Shown here one piece after another: positions 10,656-22,405 of a DNA stretch of 64,000 nucleotides. Every line of letters begins with the position of its first letter. The first letter of the stretch is position 1. The stretch is from Diadophis punctatus similis (lineage: Eukaryota; Chordata; Lepidosauria; Squamata; Dipsadidae): NCBI GenBank assembly GCA_023053685.1, contig JALIGW010000062.1:3110946-3174945 (forward strand). The letters are read 5' to 3'. Both the position numbers and the translations under genes were made by a program. The notes under the pieces were generated by a model, which saw nothing but the letters and a program-made list of their open reading frames with translations, made no database searches and was not told the origin of the DNA.

Positions 10656-11805
10656 GAAATACCACTCACGCATCATCACGAAAGCTGCTGTAAACACATA
10701 CTGGTTAATTCTTCTGTCCACCAAAATTCAAGCTAACAGAAGAAGCACGAAAAAAGGAATTTCTCCTTCAATTTTAGCATACCACTTTCATTGGTTAGGA
10801 ACCAACTGCCTTTTGCAACAACTGCAAATTCCTGAAACCTTTCAAGAGTAGTCCCAGATGTCAGGACATGGATTAAAGATAGTCACAATAGTCATGTATG
10901 TATACCTTTAAAATAATATCTAATTGCTACAGTTGATAAATGTGGTTTTGGATATCATAAATATGACTTTCAAAGGTTTTTAGAAGGATCTTTTCTAATA
11001 TAACCCAGGGATGCACAACTCCAGGTTACTGTAACTTAAATCAGTCTATATGAAGTTCCATAATAATCTTATCGTCGCCAATTTAACCTTTGCAAACAAT
11101 TAAAATTTCCTCTATTTTAATCACACTGGATCTAATCCATCTGTATGGGCCATTTTCATTCAAAGCAAAGCTTTGATAGCCCACCCAAAACGTGAAAGGC
11201 ACCAAAATGAATGAGTAAATCGGTTTGCCACACCGTAAAATATATTTTGTTTTTAAAAAAACGATTTGCGGTCCATTTTTAAAATAATCAATCCGTAGAA
11301 AATCCCAAGATATAAAATTGACAAGTAAAAATTGTTTAGATCGGTTCCCCCCCGCCAAGTACTAATTCCGGTTTGTTTGTTTTTTAATATAAAACCACCT
11401 AATCCTTGACATACAATAGCTCATTTAGTGACCGTTCAAAGTTACAATGGCACTGAAAAAATGACTTGTGGCCATTTTTCATACGTATGATTGTTGCAGT
11501 ATCCCCATGATCACAGGATTAAAATTCAGACGCTTGGCAACTGACTCATATTTATAACAGTTGCAGTATTCCTGGGTCATGTGATCACCTTTTGTGACCT
11601 TCTACAAGCAAAGTCAATGAGGAAGCCAGATTCACTTAACGTGTGACTACCGTATTTTTCGGAGTATAGGACGCACCGGAATATAGGACGCACCTAGATT
11701 TTAGAGGAGGAAAACAAGGAAAAAAGTATTCTGAACCAAATGGTGTAGTAATATATTATTTAATAAAATACCAGTGTAGCAGAATACTTTTTACAACCAT
11801 GTAAA

Positions 11806-11983
11806 CTTTTTACAACCATGTACACTTTTTACAAACTTCAAACTTGACAGCTTTAAGCCTTGTGGACTTCAACTCCCAGAATTCCTCCTCCAGTCATGCT
11901 AGCTCAGGAATGGGAGTTGAAGTCCACAAGGCTTAAAGCTGTCAAGTTTGAAGTTTGTAAAAAGTGTACATGGTTGTAAAAAG
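11806..11983. repeat. Perfect inverted repeat, 73-nt arms (copy 2)
   Basis: Counterpart of 4339..4516, with the same arms and spacer. Confidence 0.9.
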
Positions 11984-12087
11984 TCTTGCCAAGTTTGAAG
12001 ACCCTTGCACCCCTAACCCAGGGGTCTTCAAACTTGACAGCTTTAAGACTTGTGGACTTCAACTCCAATTCCTGAGCTAGTATGACT

Positions 12088-12297
12088 GGAGGAGGAATTC
12101 TGGGAGTTGAAGTCCACAAGTTTGAAGACCCTTGCACCCCCTTGGCAAGTTTAAGACTTGTGGACTTCAACTCCCAGAATTCCTCCTCCAGTCATACTAG
12201 CTCAGGAATGGGAGTTGAAGTCCACAAGTCTTAAACTTGCCAAGGGGGTGCAAGGGTCTTCAAACTTGTGGACTTCAACTCCCAGAATTCCTCCTCC
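12088..12297. repeat. Perfect inverted repeat, 89-nt arms (copy 2)
   Basis: Counterpart of 4621..4830. The arms are preserved; the spacer differs by one base (cctcctcc here, catcctcc in copy 1). Confidence 0.9.
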
Positions 12298-12482
12298 ACT
12301 TGGCAACCTTAAAAAAAACCCTTAAAAAAAACCCTTTAAAAAAGTTCTAACCTGTCGGCTTTCTTCGGACAGCAGCAGCGGCTCCTCAGGTGCCTCGGGA
12401 GCAGGCTTCAAGCGGTGGTGGGGGTTTTGGGCTGTAGCGGAGGTAGCGGCTCACTTCGGGTAGTGGCAGGGACACCGGCTGG

Positions 12483-12653
12483 GGCAGCGGGGACAGCGGG
12501 GACAGCGGAAACGGCGGCGGTGGGACAGCGGGGACAGCAGAAACGGCGGCGGTGGGACAGCGGGGACAGCAGAAACGGCGGCGGTGGGACAGCGGAGACA
12601 GCAGAAACGGCGGCGGTGGGACAGCGGGGACAGCAGAAACGGTGGCGGCGGGC
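12483..12653 (+). repeat. 32-bp GC-rich minisatellite, about five copies
   Basis: Same unit as 5016..5218 with one copy fewer. Confidence 0.9.
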
Positions 12654-13029
12654 GGCGGTGGCAAGTAGTGGTGGTGGCGGCGGCAGCAGCGGCAAGCAAC
12701 AGCGGGGATGGGGGAGGCAAGCAGCAGGGGGGAAGCGGCGGTGGCGGCAGTGGCAGCGGCGGGGACCACGGAGGCCGAAAACCTCCGAAGGGTGGGGGCT
12801 GGTGGGTGGGTAGGGCTACATTCGATGTATAAGACGCACCCAAATTTTCACCCTCTTTTTGGGGGTAAAAAGGTGCGTCCTATACTCCGAAAAATACGGT
12901 AACTTAGCAACTGCAGTGCTTCACTTAACAACTGTGGCATCAAAAGTCGTAACATGGTGCAAAACTCACTTAACAACTATCTCACTTAGCAAAAGAAATT
13001 TTGGGTTCAATAGTGGTTGTAAGTTAATA

Positions 13030-13261
13030 GCAATAGCAATAGCACTTTTCTTATATACTGCTTCATAGTGCTTTACAGCCCTCTCTAAGCGGTTTACAGA
13101 GTTCAGCATATTGCCCCCAACAATCTGGGTCCTCATTTTACCGACCTCGGAAGGATGGAAGGCTGAGTCAACCTTGAGCCTAGTGAGATTTGAACAGCTG
13201 AACTGTTGAACTAGCAGTCAGCCTGCAATGGCTGCATTTAACCACTGCACCACTTCAGCTC
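13030..13261 (-). mobile_element. tRNA-derived SINE, squamate type (copy 2)
   Basis: Counterpart of 5595..5822 with ttaata on both sides. It keeps four bases (aacc in gagtcaaccttgag) that are missing in copy 1; this longer form is what I recall for the family, so copy 1 probably carries the deletion. Confidence 0.75.
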
Positions 13262-13280
13262 TTAATAAGGACTACCTGTA

Positions 13281-14850
13281 TATGTTAACCTGACAGTAGG
13301 TGATTATAAAAATTTCCATTAACAATGGTATGAAATAATATGCTCAAATTTGTATGTAACTGTCCAATTGCAGGTTGGATGTGTTATTTTTGTTCACTTT
13401 TTTAGAACTCTGTGCAAAACATAAACTTGCATTAAAAAATTGAACAAATGCACTTATGAAAACAACCCCCCCCCCATCGAACTATAATACTTTCATTGAT
13501 TAAACAATGTTTCAGTTACACCACATTATGGATGGCTTTCTCACACTGTGATAACTTTCATTTACAAAGCACAGGCGCATAACATGCTAACCACATGGCA
13601 CTTCACATTTTGATTGCTATAATGTTCTTGTGTTATGGAGCTGCCCTTGCATTTAGTCTGGAGGCCAAAGCTGGTGCAGAATGGCGCACCTGGCAGTGCT
13701 CATGTGATACTATTGCTGAAGCATCAGCAGCACCAATGGATAATTAGCTGTTGAACTAAATACAAGGTTTCCTTGGCAATACATGGCTTAAACTGGACTT
13801 CCCAGTGTACAAGTATTACCTTTCTTGTTATAGGCTGGGTCAGTGCTGGGAAAGAACCTTGTCGCTGGACCAAGAACCACATTGTACATTCTTGTGGCTT
13901 GTCATAGAATTTCTCAATGGTGCACTCTTTCCTGAAATTCCTGAGCTGATTATAATTACATCTTTAAAGGCACCTTTCTTCTCTCATTTTCCTTGTGAAA
14001 ATGCTGTTTTAAATTGTTCAAATAATTTTTTTGTTTTATGTTTAATTTCCTCTCTTTTTAAAATTGAAATTAACGATTATTTTAATCTGTTTATTATACT
14101 ATTTGCATTTTGCATTTCTTGTTTTCTTTTTATGTTACATTGTTCTAATTGTTCATTATAGTTTCAATACAATTATATTTATATAGTATTAATTAAAGCT
14201 ATGAACAGTCTATTGTGTAGATAATTTGGTAATCAGTTATAGAGAAAAAAGGAAAGATACACCCTATATTAATTACAATTTACAATATCACAAGCATAAA
14301 TTTTGTTTTTCAGATATAACTAAGACATATTTTTCAGACATAATATTAAAGGAAAAAACTGCAGCAATGGAAAAAGAGTACATGTTCACAAAAGAAGTCT
14401 GACAAAATTTAAATAAAAATTCTTATACACACAATATATCACACAATACAGCAAATAAAATCACTTATAGCATGGCTTCTCCCTAACAGTTAGGCAGCAA
14501 ATTTTACAGTCTTTCCAAGTTTCCATATTATATGTAGCAAGAATTTTGCCTGCCTGGGTGTTTGTTTTCAATGTATTCTCCTGGATTTTTTAAAAAAATT
14601 AATAACCCGTTCTATTTAATAATAATAATTTACTACATACACTCAATAAGATCACCCAGACGTTGCAAAATACAGCCGATACTCCAATTCTAGGAGTCAC
14701 TTCCTGGTTCCTTTGTACACGTGTCTCTCTTCAGCCAATGGCAAAGCAGCCTGGAATAGAAGGGCTAGATTCTGCGGTTCACATCTATTTCTGTAAAAAG
14801 TGAAGCGAGCGCCTCAAAAAGAGCCGATTTTTGGAAAGAATGCCCTAGCT
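13281..14850. other. AT-rich interior of the composite insertion, no gene recognised (copy 2)
   Basis: Counterpart of 5842..7409 with a few single-base differences, one of which removes the 101-codon open frame. That argues against the frame being a gene. Confidence 0.45.
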
Positions 14851-14985
14851 CAGGGGTAGGCAAAGTTGGCTCTTCTATGACTCGTGGACTTCAACTCCCA
14901 GACTTTCTGAGCCAATCATGCTAGCTCAGGAATTCTGGGAGTTGAAGTCCACGAGTCATAGAAGAGCCAACTTTGCCTACCCCTG
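14851..14985. mobile_element. 135-bp hAT-type MITE (copy 2)
   Basis: Same element and same ccctagct target copies (14843..14850 and 14986..14993) as 7410..7544. Confidence 0.88.
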
Positions 14986-15111
14986 CCCTAGCTTGTCTGC
15001 ATTCTTTCAAAAAATCGGGACTTTTTAGAGGACGGGCGGGACGCGGGACAAAGCATTAAAAAGCGGGTGTGTCCCGCCAAAATCGGGACGTCTGGTCACC
15101 TTATATTAAAA

Positions 15112-17287
15112 CCTTATTAATATTAATAGGGCGACAGGAGGCACGCTTGCTGCAACACAGGAACAGAAAAAGAAATCCTGTTTCAAAAGCCTTAAACCAA
15201 GTTAAGGCCTATTATGGCCTATTAACAGGCTCCTTAAGGGGAGCATAGAGTGGTGGTGCTTTTCCTGCCGTTCTGCACTGCGGGGCTTCGCCTCTCGGCC
15301 TCCGCGATCCTGGGTGAAAGCAGGGGGGGAATGAGCGATTGTCATCGGGTTGCCCTCCCTGTTTTGTTTTTCGCGCGGCATCAAACACACAGCGATTACA
15401 TAGGACGGGATAGCCCAGCTGCTGGTCGGAACTACCGATTCGCCGGCAACAGTCCTGCTGCATCTTTCTTGGAAGATGTGAGAACTTTCGTGATACGCTT
15501 TCTATTGTGTACTTGCATAAAAGGCGAGTTCTCGTAGACCGTTTGTTGTTGTTTTTTTAACAGTGAGCCAAATTTTTACCTTTTGAAGAAATGACCTTGG
15601 ATTTTCATTATAGTATTGAAGCTATCGTACGCCTTTTTCACTCGGTTAAACTCTTTTGAAACTGGATTCCTTCTTCTGTGCCTGTGTTACAGCCCCTGGG
15701 CCTCCTGTTGCACTATTAATGTCAATAAGTGTTTAATAACAAAGATACAGAATAATAAACTCAAAATCCCATTAAAAAGGGTTGGGGTTTTTTTGTGGCT
15801 GCTATTCCTTTTTGGACCACAGGATGACAAGGTTTTCCGTTCCCCAGGGGCTGCAGAACAGGCACGCGCGAATCCTTTTTCAAAAGCCTTAAACCGAGTT
15901 AAAAACGCCTACGATAGCTTCAACAGATGCAGAATAATCCTCTTAAAATGCCATTGAAAAGGGTTTTTTTAAGACATTTGAAGCAGGATTTTTTTCTGTT
16001 CCTGTGTTGCAGCAAATAGACCTCCTGTTGCCCTATTAATGTTAATAAGGTGTTATTAATAAACAACAAACTTGAAATGCCATTTAAAAAGTTTCTTTTG
16101 GTGTCTGCGATACCTGCTTGGACCACAGGAGGGCACTATCCCTTAGCGTCGAAGCTATCGTACACCTTTTTAACTCGGTTTAAGTCGGTTTTGAAGTGGG
16201 ATTCTTTCTTCTCTCCCTGTGTTGCGGCCCTTGGGCTTCCTGTTGCCGTATTAATGTTAATAATGAGACGTTTAACGATAATGATACAGAATAATAAATT
16301 TACAATCCCACCGTGACCAGGTCGCTGCGAAAGGAAGTTGGGGGGGAAGACTTAGAAGAAAGTACAGGAAGTCAGCCATGATGGGAAGGTCGGTTTTCAA
16401 AAGAACTGGGGGACGGCAACTGAAAACGGACAGGAAGTCGGGCGTGCTTGGAAGGTCGCTGTGAAAGGAAGTTGTGGTGGGATGCCAGGAGAAGGGCACA
16501 ACGGAAGTCGGCCATACTGGGAAGGTCGCTCAAAGAAGCACTGGCACATAAATCGGCAGCCATGCGGAGAAGGGCAACGGGAGCGGATCGTCCCCTTAAG
16601 AGGAGCGTAGGGGCGGTGCTTTTCCTGCCGCTCTGCACTTCGGGGATTTTTTTGGCTGCTGCACCTGCTTGGACCACACGATGGCACAATTTTCTGTCCC
16701 TTAGCAATAGCACTGAAGCCATCATAGGCCTTTTTGAATCGGTTTAACTCTTTTGAAGCAGGATTCCTTCTGTGCCTGTGTTGCAGCCCCTGGGCCTCCT
16801 GTTGCCCCATGAATGTTAATAATAAGGCGTTTAATAGTGAAGACACAGAATAATAAACTTAAAATCCGTCTAAAGGGTTTTTTCTTCTTTTTGTGTCTGC
16901 GTGGCACAGTTTTCTGTCCCTTAGCAATAGCATTGAGTAAAATCCTACACCTAGCTAAGAAAAACCAAAGAAACGCATATAAACTGGGTGAAACCACACT
17001 CAATAGCAGCGACTGCGAGAGGGATCTAGGAGTCTTGGTGGACAACTAACTACATATAAGCTGGCAATGTGCAGCGGCAACCAAAAAAGCCAATGCAATC
17101 CTGAGTTGCATTAACAGAGGGATACAATCTAAAACTAGGGAGGTACTGTAAAGCCTTAGTTAGACCACAACTAGAGTACTGCACCCAGTTCTGGTCACCA
17201 CACTATAAAAAAGACATTGAAGCTCTAGAGAAAGTGCAGAGAAGAGCAACCAGGATGATAAGGGGACTGGACACTAAAACATACGAA
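15112..17287 (+). repeat. Base unit 3, truncated inside CR1
   Basis: It follows unit 1 closely up to 17287 and then breaks off in CR1 after acatacgaa. An octamer AT-rich tract follows in place of the rest of CR1. Unit 6 breaks at the same base. Confidence 0.85.
16937..17287 (+). mobile_element. CR1 LINE fragment cut at both ends (unit 3)
   Basis: Only the first ~350 bp of the CR1 fragment remain. It carries the variant ggactggacactaaaac, shared with unit 6 only; units 1, 2, 4 and 5 read ggactggaaactaaaac. Confidence 0.85.
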
Positions 17288-17350
17288 TCAAAAAAATCAA
17301 AAAATCAAAAAATCAAAAAATCAAAAAATAATATAAAAATATAAAAATAT
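17288..17350. repeat. Short octamer AT-rich tract
   Basis: 63 bp of AAAAAATC and then AAAAATAT octamers joins truncated unit 3 to the beheaded unit 4. It is a short version of the 1.57-kb tract at 24589..26163. Confidence 0.85.
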
Positions 17351-18220
17351 AAATGCCATTAAAAAGGCTTTTTTTCTTTTTGTGGCTGCTATACCTGCTT
17401 GGACCACAGGAGGGCACTATCCCTTAGCGTCGAAGCTATCGTACACCTTTTTACCTCGGTTTAAGTCGGTTTTGAAGTGGGATTCTTTCTTCTCTCCCTG
17501 TGTTGAGGCCCTTGGGCTTCCTGTTGCCGTATTAATGTTAATAATGAGACGTTTAACGATAATGATACAGAATAATAAATTTACAATCCCACCGTGACCA
17601 GGTCGCTGCGAAAGGAAGTTGGGGGGGGGGAAGACTTAGAAGAAAGTACAGGAAGTCAGCCATGATGGGAAGGTCGGTTTTCAAAAGAACTGGGGGACGG
17701 CAACTGAAAACGGACAGGAAGTCGGGCGTGCTTGGAAGGTCGCTGTGAAAGGAAGTTGTGGTGGGATGCCAGGAGAAGGGCACAACGGAAGTCGGCCATA
17801 CTGGGAAGGTCGCTCAAAGAAGCACTGGCACATAAATCGGCAGCCATGCGGAGAAGGGCAACGGGAGCGGATCGTCCCCTTAAGAGGAGCGTAGGGGCGG
17901 TGCTTTTCCTGCCGCTCTGCACTTCGGGGATTTTTTTGGCTGCTGCACCTGCTTGGACCACACGATGGCACAATTTTCTGTCCCTTAGCAATAGCACTGA
18001 AGCCATCATAGGCCTTTTTGAATCGGTTTAACTCTTTTGAAGCAGGATTCCTTCTGTGCCTGTGTTGCAGCCCCTGGGCCTCCTGTTGCCCCATGAATGT
18101 TAATAATAAGGCGTTTAATAGTGAAGACACAGAATAATAAACTTAAAATCCGTCTAAAGGGTTTTTTCTTCTTTTTGTGTCTGCGTGGCACAGTTTTCTG
18201 TCCCTTAGCAATAGCATTGA

Positions 18221-18979
18221 GTAAAATCCTACACCTAGCTAAGAAAAACCAAAGATACGCATATAAACTGGGTGAAACCACACTCAATAGCAGCGACTGC
18301 GAGAGGGATCTAGGAGTCTTGGTGGACAACTAACTACATATAAGCTGGCAATGTGCAGCGGCAACCAAAAAAGCCAATGCAATCCTGAGTTGCATTAACA
18401 GAGGGATACAATCTAGAACTAGGGAGGTACTGTAAAGCCTTAGTTAGACCACAACTAGAGTACTGCACCCAGTTCTGGTCACCACACTATAAAAAAGACA
18501 TTGAAGCTCTAGAGAAAGTGCAGAGGAGAGCAACCAGGATGATAAGGGGACTGGAAACTAAAACATACGAAGAACGGTTGGGGGAACTGAGCTTGGCCAG
18601 TCTGGCGAAGAGAAGGACTAGGGGTGACATGATAACAGTGTTCCAATACTTGAGGGGCTGCCACAGAGAGGAGGGGATTAGGCTGTTTTCCAAGGCACAA
18701 GAAGGCCAGACAAGGAATAATGGATGGAAACTGACCAGAGAGAGATTCAACCTGGAAATGAGGAGGAACTTTCTGACAGTGAGAGCAATCGACCGGTGGA
18801 ACAGCTTGCCTGCGGAGGTTGTGAGAGCTCCAACACTTGAGACTTTCAAAAGGAAATTGGACTGCCATTTATCCGAAATAGTGTAGGGACTCCTGCTTGA
18901 GTGGGGGGGGGGCGAGGTTGGGTGGTGGTGGTTGGACTACAAGGTCCCTTCCAACTCTAATAATAATGTAATCTAATGT
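18221..18979 (+). mobile_element. CR1 LINE, 5'-truncated 3' end (unit 4)
   Basis: Same fragment as in unit 1; the 122-codon open piece is at 18518..18886. It shares with unit 5 the variants gcagaggagagc, atccgaaatagtg and gactcctgcttg, marking units 4 and 5 as a closer pair. Confidence 0.9.
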
Positions 18980-19012
18980 AAAAAGGCCTATAATGGCCTC
19001 AATGTTATGGAT

Positions 19013-19570
19013 CCGTGGTGGCGAACCTATGGCACGCGTGCCAGAGCTGGCACGCGGAGCCATAGAAGCCGGCACGCGAGGGTTCCCACCGGCAAACCGG
19101 AAGTGCGAAAAAACGCACTTCCGGTTTGCCGGTGTGCTGTTTTTTGCACTCCGGAGGGTTCAGGGAAGCTCCCTGAAGCTCCGGAATGCAAAAAACTACA
19201 AAATGGACAAACCGGAAGTGCACTTTTTCGCACTTCCGGTTTGTCCGTTTTGTAGTTTTTTGCATTCCGGAGCTTCAGGGAGCTTCCCTGAACCCTCCGG
19301 AGTGCAAAAAACAGCATACCGGCAAACCGGAAGTGCGTTTTTTCGCACTTCCGGTTTGCCGGTTTCATCGTTCCAGGCTCCGTTTCGTCGTTCCAGGCTC
19401 TGGTAAGTGGGCCTGTGCGGGGGTGGGGGTGTGTGCGCATGCGCAGGGGGCAGCGGGGGGTGTTGTGCGCATGCGTGGGGGGGGAGGGAATGGGTGTTGG
19501 TACGCGAGCGCGCGCGAGCGCGCCCCCCCCCTTTTTCGGCACGCGAGCCGAAAAAGGTTCGCCACCACTG
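19013..19570. mobile_element. 558-bp hAT-type MITE with internal palindromes
   Basis: The left end reads ccgtggtggcgaacct and the right end is the inverted form aggttcgccaccactg. The 8-bp target copies ttatggat lie at 19005..19012 and 19571..19578; the empty site is a single ttatggat in units 1, 2 and 5 (for example 2816..2823). The interior has nested hairpins around the words ggaagtgcg / cgcacttcc and a GC-rich (ggggtg)-type tract. There is no transposase; open frames across it are shadows of the palindromes. Confidence 0.88.
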
Positions 19571-19683
19571 TTATGGATAGAAAACTGCCATCCTGTGGTC
19601 AAAGCAGGCATTGCAGCCACAAAAAGAAACCAACCTTTTAAATGGGATTTTAAGGTTATTATCGTGTATCTTTATTATTAAAA

Positions 19684-22405
19684 CCTTATTAATATTAATA
19701 GGGCGACAGGAGGCACGCTTGCTGCAACACAGGAACAGAAAAAGAAATCCTGTTTCAAAAGCCTTAAACCAAGTTAAGGCCTATTATGGCCTATTAACAG
19801 GCTCCTTAAGGGGAGCATAGAGTGGTGGTGCTTTTCCTGCCGTTCTGCACTGCGGGGCTTCGCTTCTCGGCCTCCGCGATCCTGGGTGAAAGCAGGGGGG
19901 GAATGAGCGATTGTCATCGGGTTGCCCTCCCTGTTTTGTTTTTCGCGCGGCATCAAACACACAGCGATTACATAGGACGGGATAGCCCAGCTGCTGGTCG
20001 GAACTACCGATTCGCCGGCAACAGTCCTGCTGCATCTTTCTTGGAAGATGTGAGAACTTTCGTGATACGCTTTCTATTGTGTACTTGCATAAAAGGCGAG
20101 TTCTCGTAGACCGTTTGTTGTTGTTTTTTTAACAGTGAGCCAAATTTTTACCTTTTGAAGAAATGACCTTGGATTTTCATTATAGTATTGAAGCTATCGT
20201 ACGCCTTTTTCACTCGGTTAAACTCTTTTGAAACTGGATTCCTTCTTCTGTGCCTGTGTTACAGCCCCTGGGCCTCCTGTTGCACTATTAATGTCAATAA
20301 GTGTTTAATAACAAAGATACAGAATAATAAACTCAAAATCCCATTAAAAAGGGTTGGGGTTTTTTTGTGGCTGCTATTCCTTTTTGGACCACAGGATGAC
20401 AAGGTTTTCCGTTCCCCAGGGGCTGCAGAACAGGCACGCGCGAATCCTTTTTCAAAAGCCTTAAACCGAGTTAAAAACGCCTACGATAGCTTCAACAGAT
20501 GCAGAATAATCCTCTTAAAATGCCATTGAAAAGGGTTTTTTTAAGACATTTGAAGCAGGATTTTTTTCTGTTCCTGTGTTGCAGCAAATAGACCTCCTGT
20601 TGCCCTATTAATGTTAATAAGGTGTTATTAATAAACAACAAACTTGAAATGCCATTTAAAAAGTTTCTTTTGGTGTCTGCGATACCTGCTTGGACCACAG
20701 GAGGGCACTATCCCTTAGCGTCGAAGCTATCGTACACCTTTTTAACTCGGTTTAAGTCGGTTTTGAAGTGGGATTCTTTCTTCTCTCCCTGTGTTGCGGC
20801 CCTTGGGCTTCCTGTTGCCGTATTAATGTTAATAATGAGACGTTTAACGATAATGATACAGAATAATAAATTTACAATCCCACCGTGACCAGGTCGCTGC
20901 GAAAGGAAGTTGGGGGGGAAGACTTAGAAGAAAGTACAGGAAGTCAGCCATGATGGGAAGGTCGGTTTTCAAAAGAACTGGGGGACGGCAACTGAAAACG
21001 GACAGGAAGTCGGGCGTGCTTGGAAGGTCGCTGTGAAAGGAAGTTGTGGTGGGATGCCAGGAGAAGGGCACAACGGAAGTCGGCCATACTGGGAAGGTCG
21101 CTCAAAGAAGCACTGGCACATAAATCGGCAGCCATGCGGAGAAGGGCAACGGGAGCGGATCGTCCCCTTAAGAGGAGCGTAGGGGCGGTGCTTTTCCTGC
21201 CGCTCTGCACTTCGGGGATTTTTTTGGCTGCTGCACCTGCTTGGACCACACGATGGCACAATTTTCTGTCCCTTAGCAATTACACTGAAGCCATCATAGG
21301 CCTTTTTGAATCGGTTTAACTCTTTTGAAGCAGGATTCCTTCTGTGCCTGTGTTGCAGCCCCTGGGCCTCCTGTTGCCCCATGAATGTTAATAATAAGGC
21401 GTTTAATAGTGAAGACACAGAATAATAAACTTAAAATCCATCTAAAGGGTTTTTTCTTCTTTTTGTGTCTGCGTGGCACAGTTTTCTGTCCCTTAGCAAT
21501 AGCATTGAGTAAAATCCTACACCTAGCTAAGAAAAACCAAAGATACGCATATAAACTGGGTGAAACCACACTCAATAGCAGCGACTGCGAGAGGGATCTA
21601 GGAGTCTTGGTGGACAACTAACTACATATAAGCTGGCAATGTGCAGCGGCAACCAAAAAAGCCAATGCAATCCTGAGTTGCATTAACAGAGGGATACAAT
21701 CTAGAACTAGGGAGGTACTGTAAAGCCTTAGTTAGACCACAACTAGAGTACTGCACCCAGTTCTGGTCACCACACTATAAAAAAGACATTGAAGCTCTAG
21801 AGAAAGTGCAGAGGAGAGCAACCAGGATGATAAGGGGACTGGAAACTAAAACATACGAAGAACGGTTGGGGGAACTGAGCTTGGCCAGTCTGGCGAAGAG
21901 AAGGACTAGGGGTGACATGATAACAGTGTTCCAATACTTGAGGGGCTGCCACAGAGAGGAGGGGATTAGGCTGTTTTCCAAGGCACAAGAAGGCCAGACA
22001 AGGAATAATGGATGGAAACTGACCAGAGAGAGATTCAACCTGGAAATGAGGAGGAACTTTCTGACAGTGAGAGCAATCGACCGGTGGAACAGCTTGCCTG
22101 CGGAGGTTGTGAGAGCTCCAACACTTGAGACTTTCAAAAGGAAATTGGACTGCCATTTATCCGAAATAGTGTAGGGACTCCTGCTTGAGTGGGGGGGGGG
22201 CGAGGTTGGGTGGTGGTGGTTGGACTACAAGGTCCCTTCCAACTCTAATAATAATGTAATCTAATGTAAAAAGGCCTATAATGGCCTCAATGTTATGGAT
22301 AGAAAACTGCCATCCTGTGGTCAAAGCAGGCATTGCAGCCACAAAAAGAAACCAACCTTTTAAATGGGATTTTAAGGTTATTATCGTGTATCTTTATTAT
22401 TAAAA
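19684..22405 (+). repeat. Base unit 5, complete and without the composite insertion
   Basis: This is the cleanest copy of the base unit, 2722 bp from empty site to empty site. It directly abuts units 4 and 6, which establishes the true array period. Confidence 0.9.
21509..22267 (+). mobile_element. CR1 LINE, 5'-truncated 3' end (unit 5)
   Basis: Same fragment and same variants as unit 4; the 122-codon open piece is at 21806..22174. Confidence 0.9.

Larger units (their letters stand above)
11650..12899 (+). mobile_element. TA-flanked DNA transposon with 28-bp inverted repeats (copy 2)
   Basis: Same ends and TA flanks (11648..11649 and 12900..12901) as the copy at 4183. It is 1250 bp against 1282 bp, a difference of exactly one 32-bp minisatellite unit. 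Confidence 0.8.
11394..13280. mobile_element. Older non-autonomous DNA repeat, interrupted (copy 2)
   Basis: Counterpart of 3927..5841, broken by the same TA-flanked transposon and the same SINE. Confidence 0.5.
17351..19683 (+). repeat. Base unit 4, lacking its left part and carrying a hAT MITE
   Basis: The copy begins inside a monomer at aaatgccattaaaaagg, which corresponds to about 16075 in unit 3. It continues through the ~65-bp repeats, monomers and a CR1 to the empty site tattaaaa at 19676..19683. A 558-bp MITE interrupts it at 19013. Confidence 0.85.

Noticed and set aside
19027..19641. Frames of 137-197 codons across the hAT MITE
   Set aside because: They run over nested inverted repeats, so both strands give similar peptides; no transposase motif is present.
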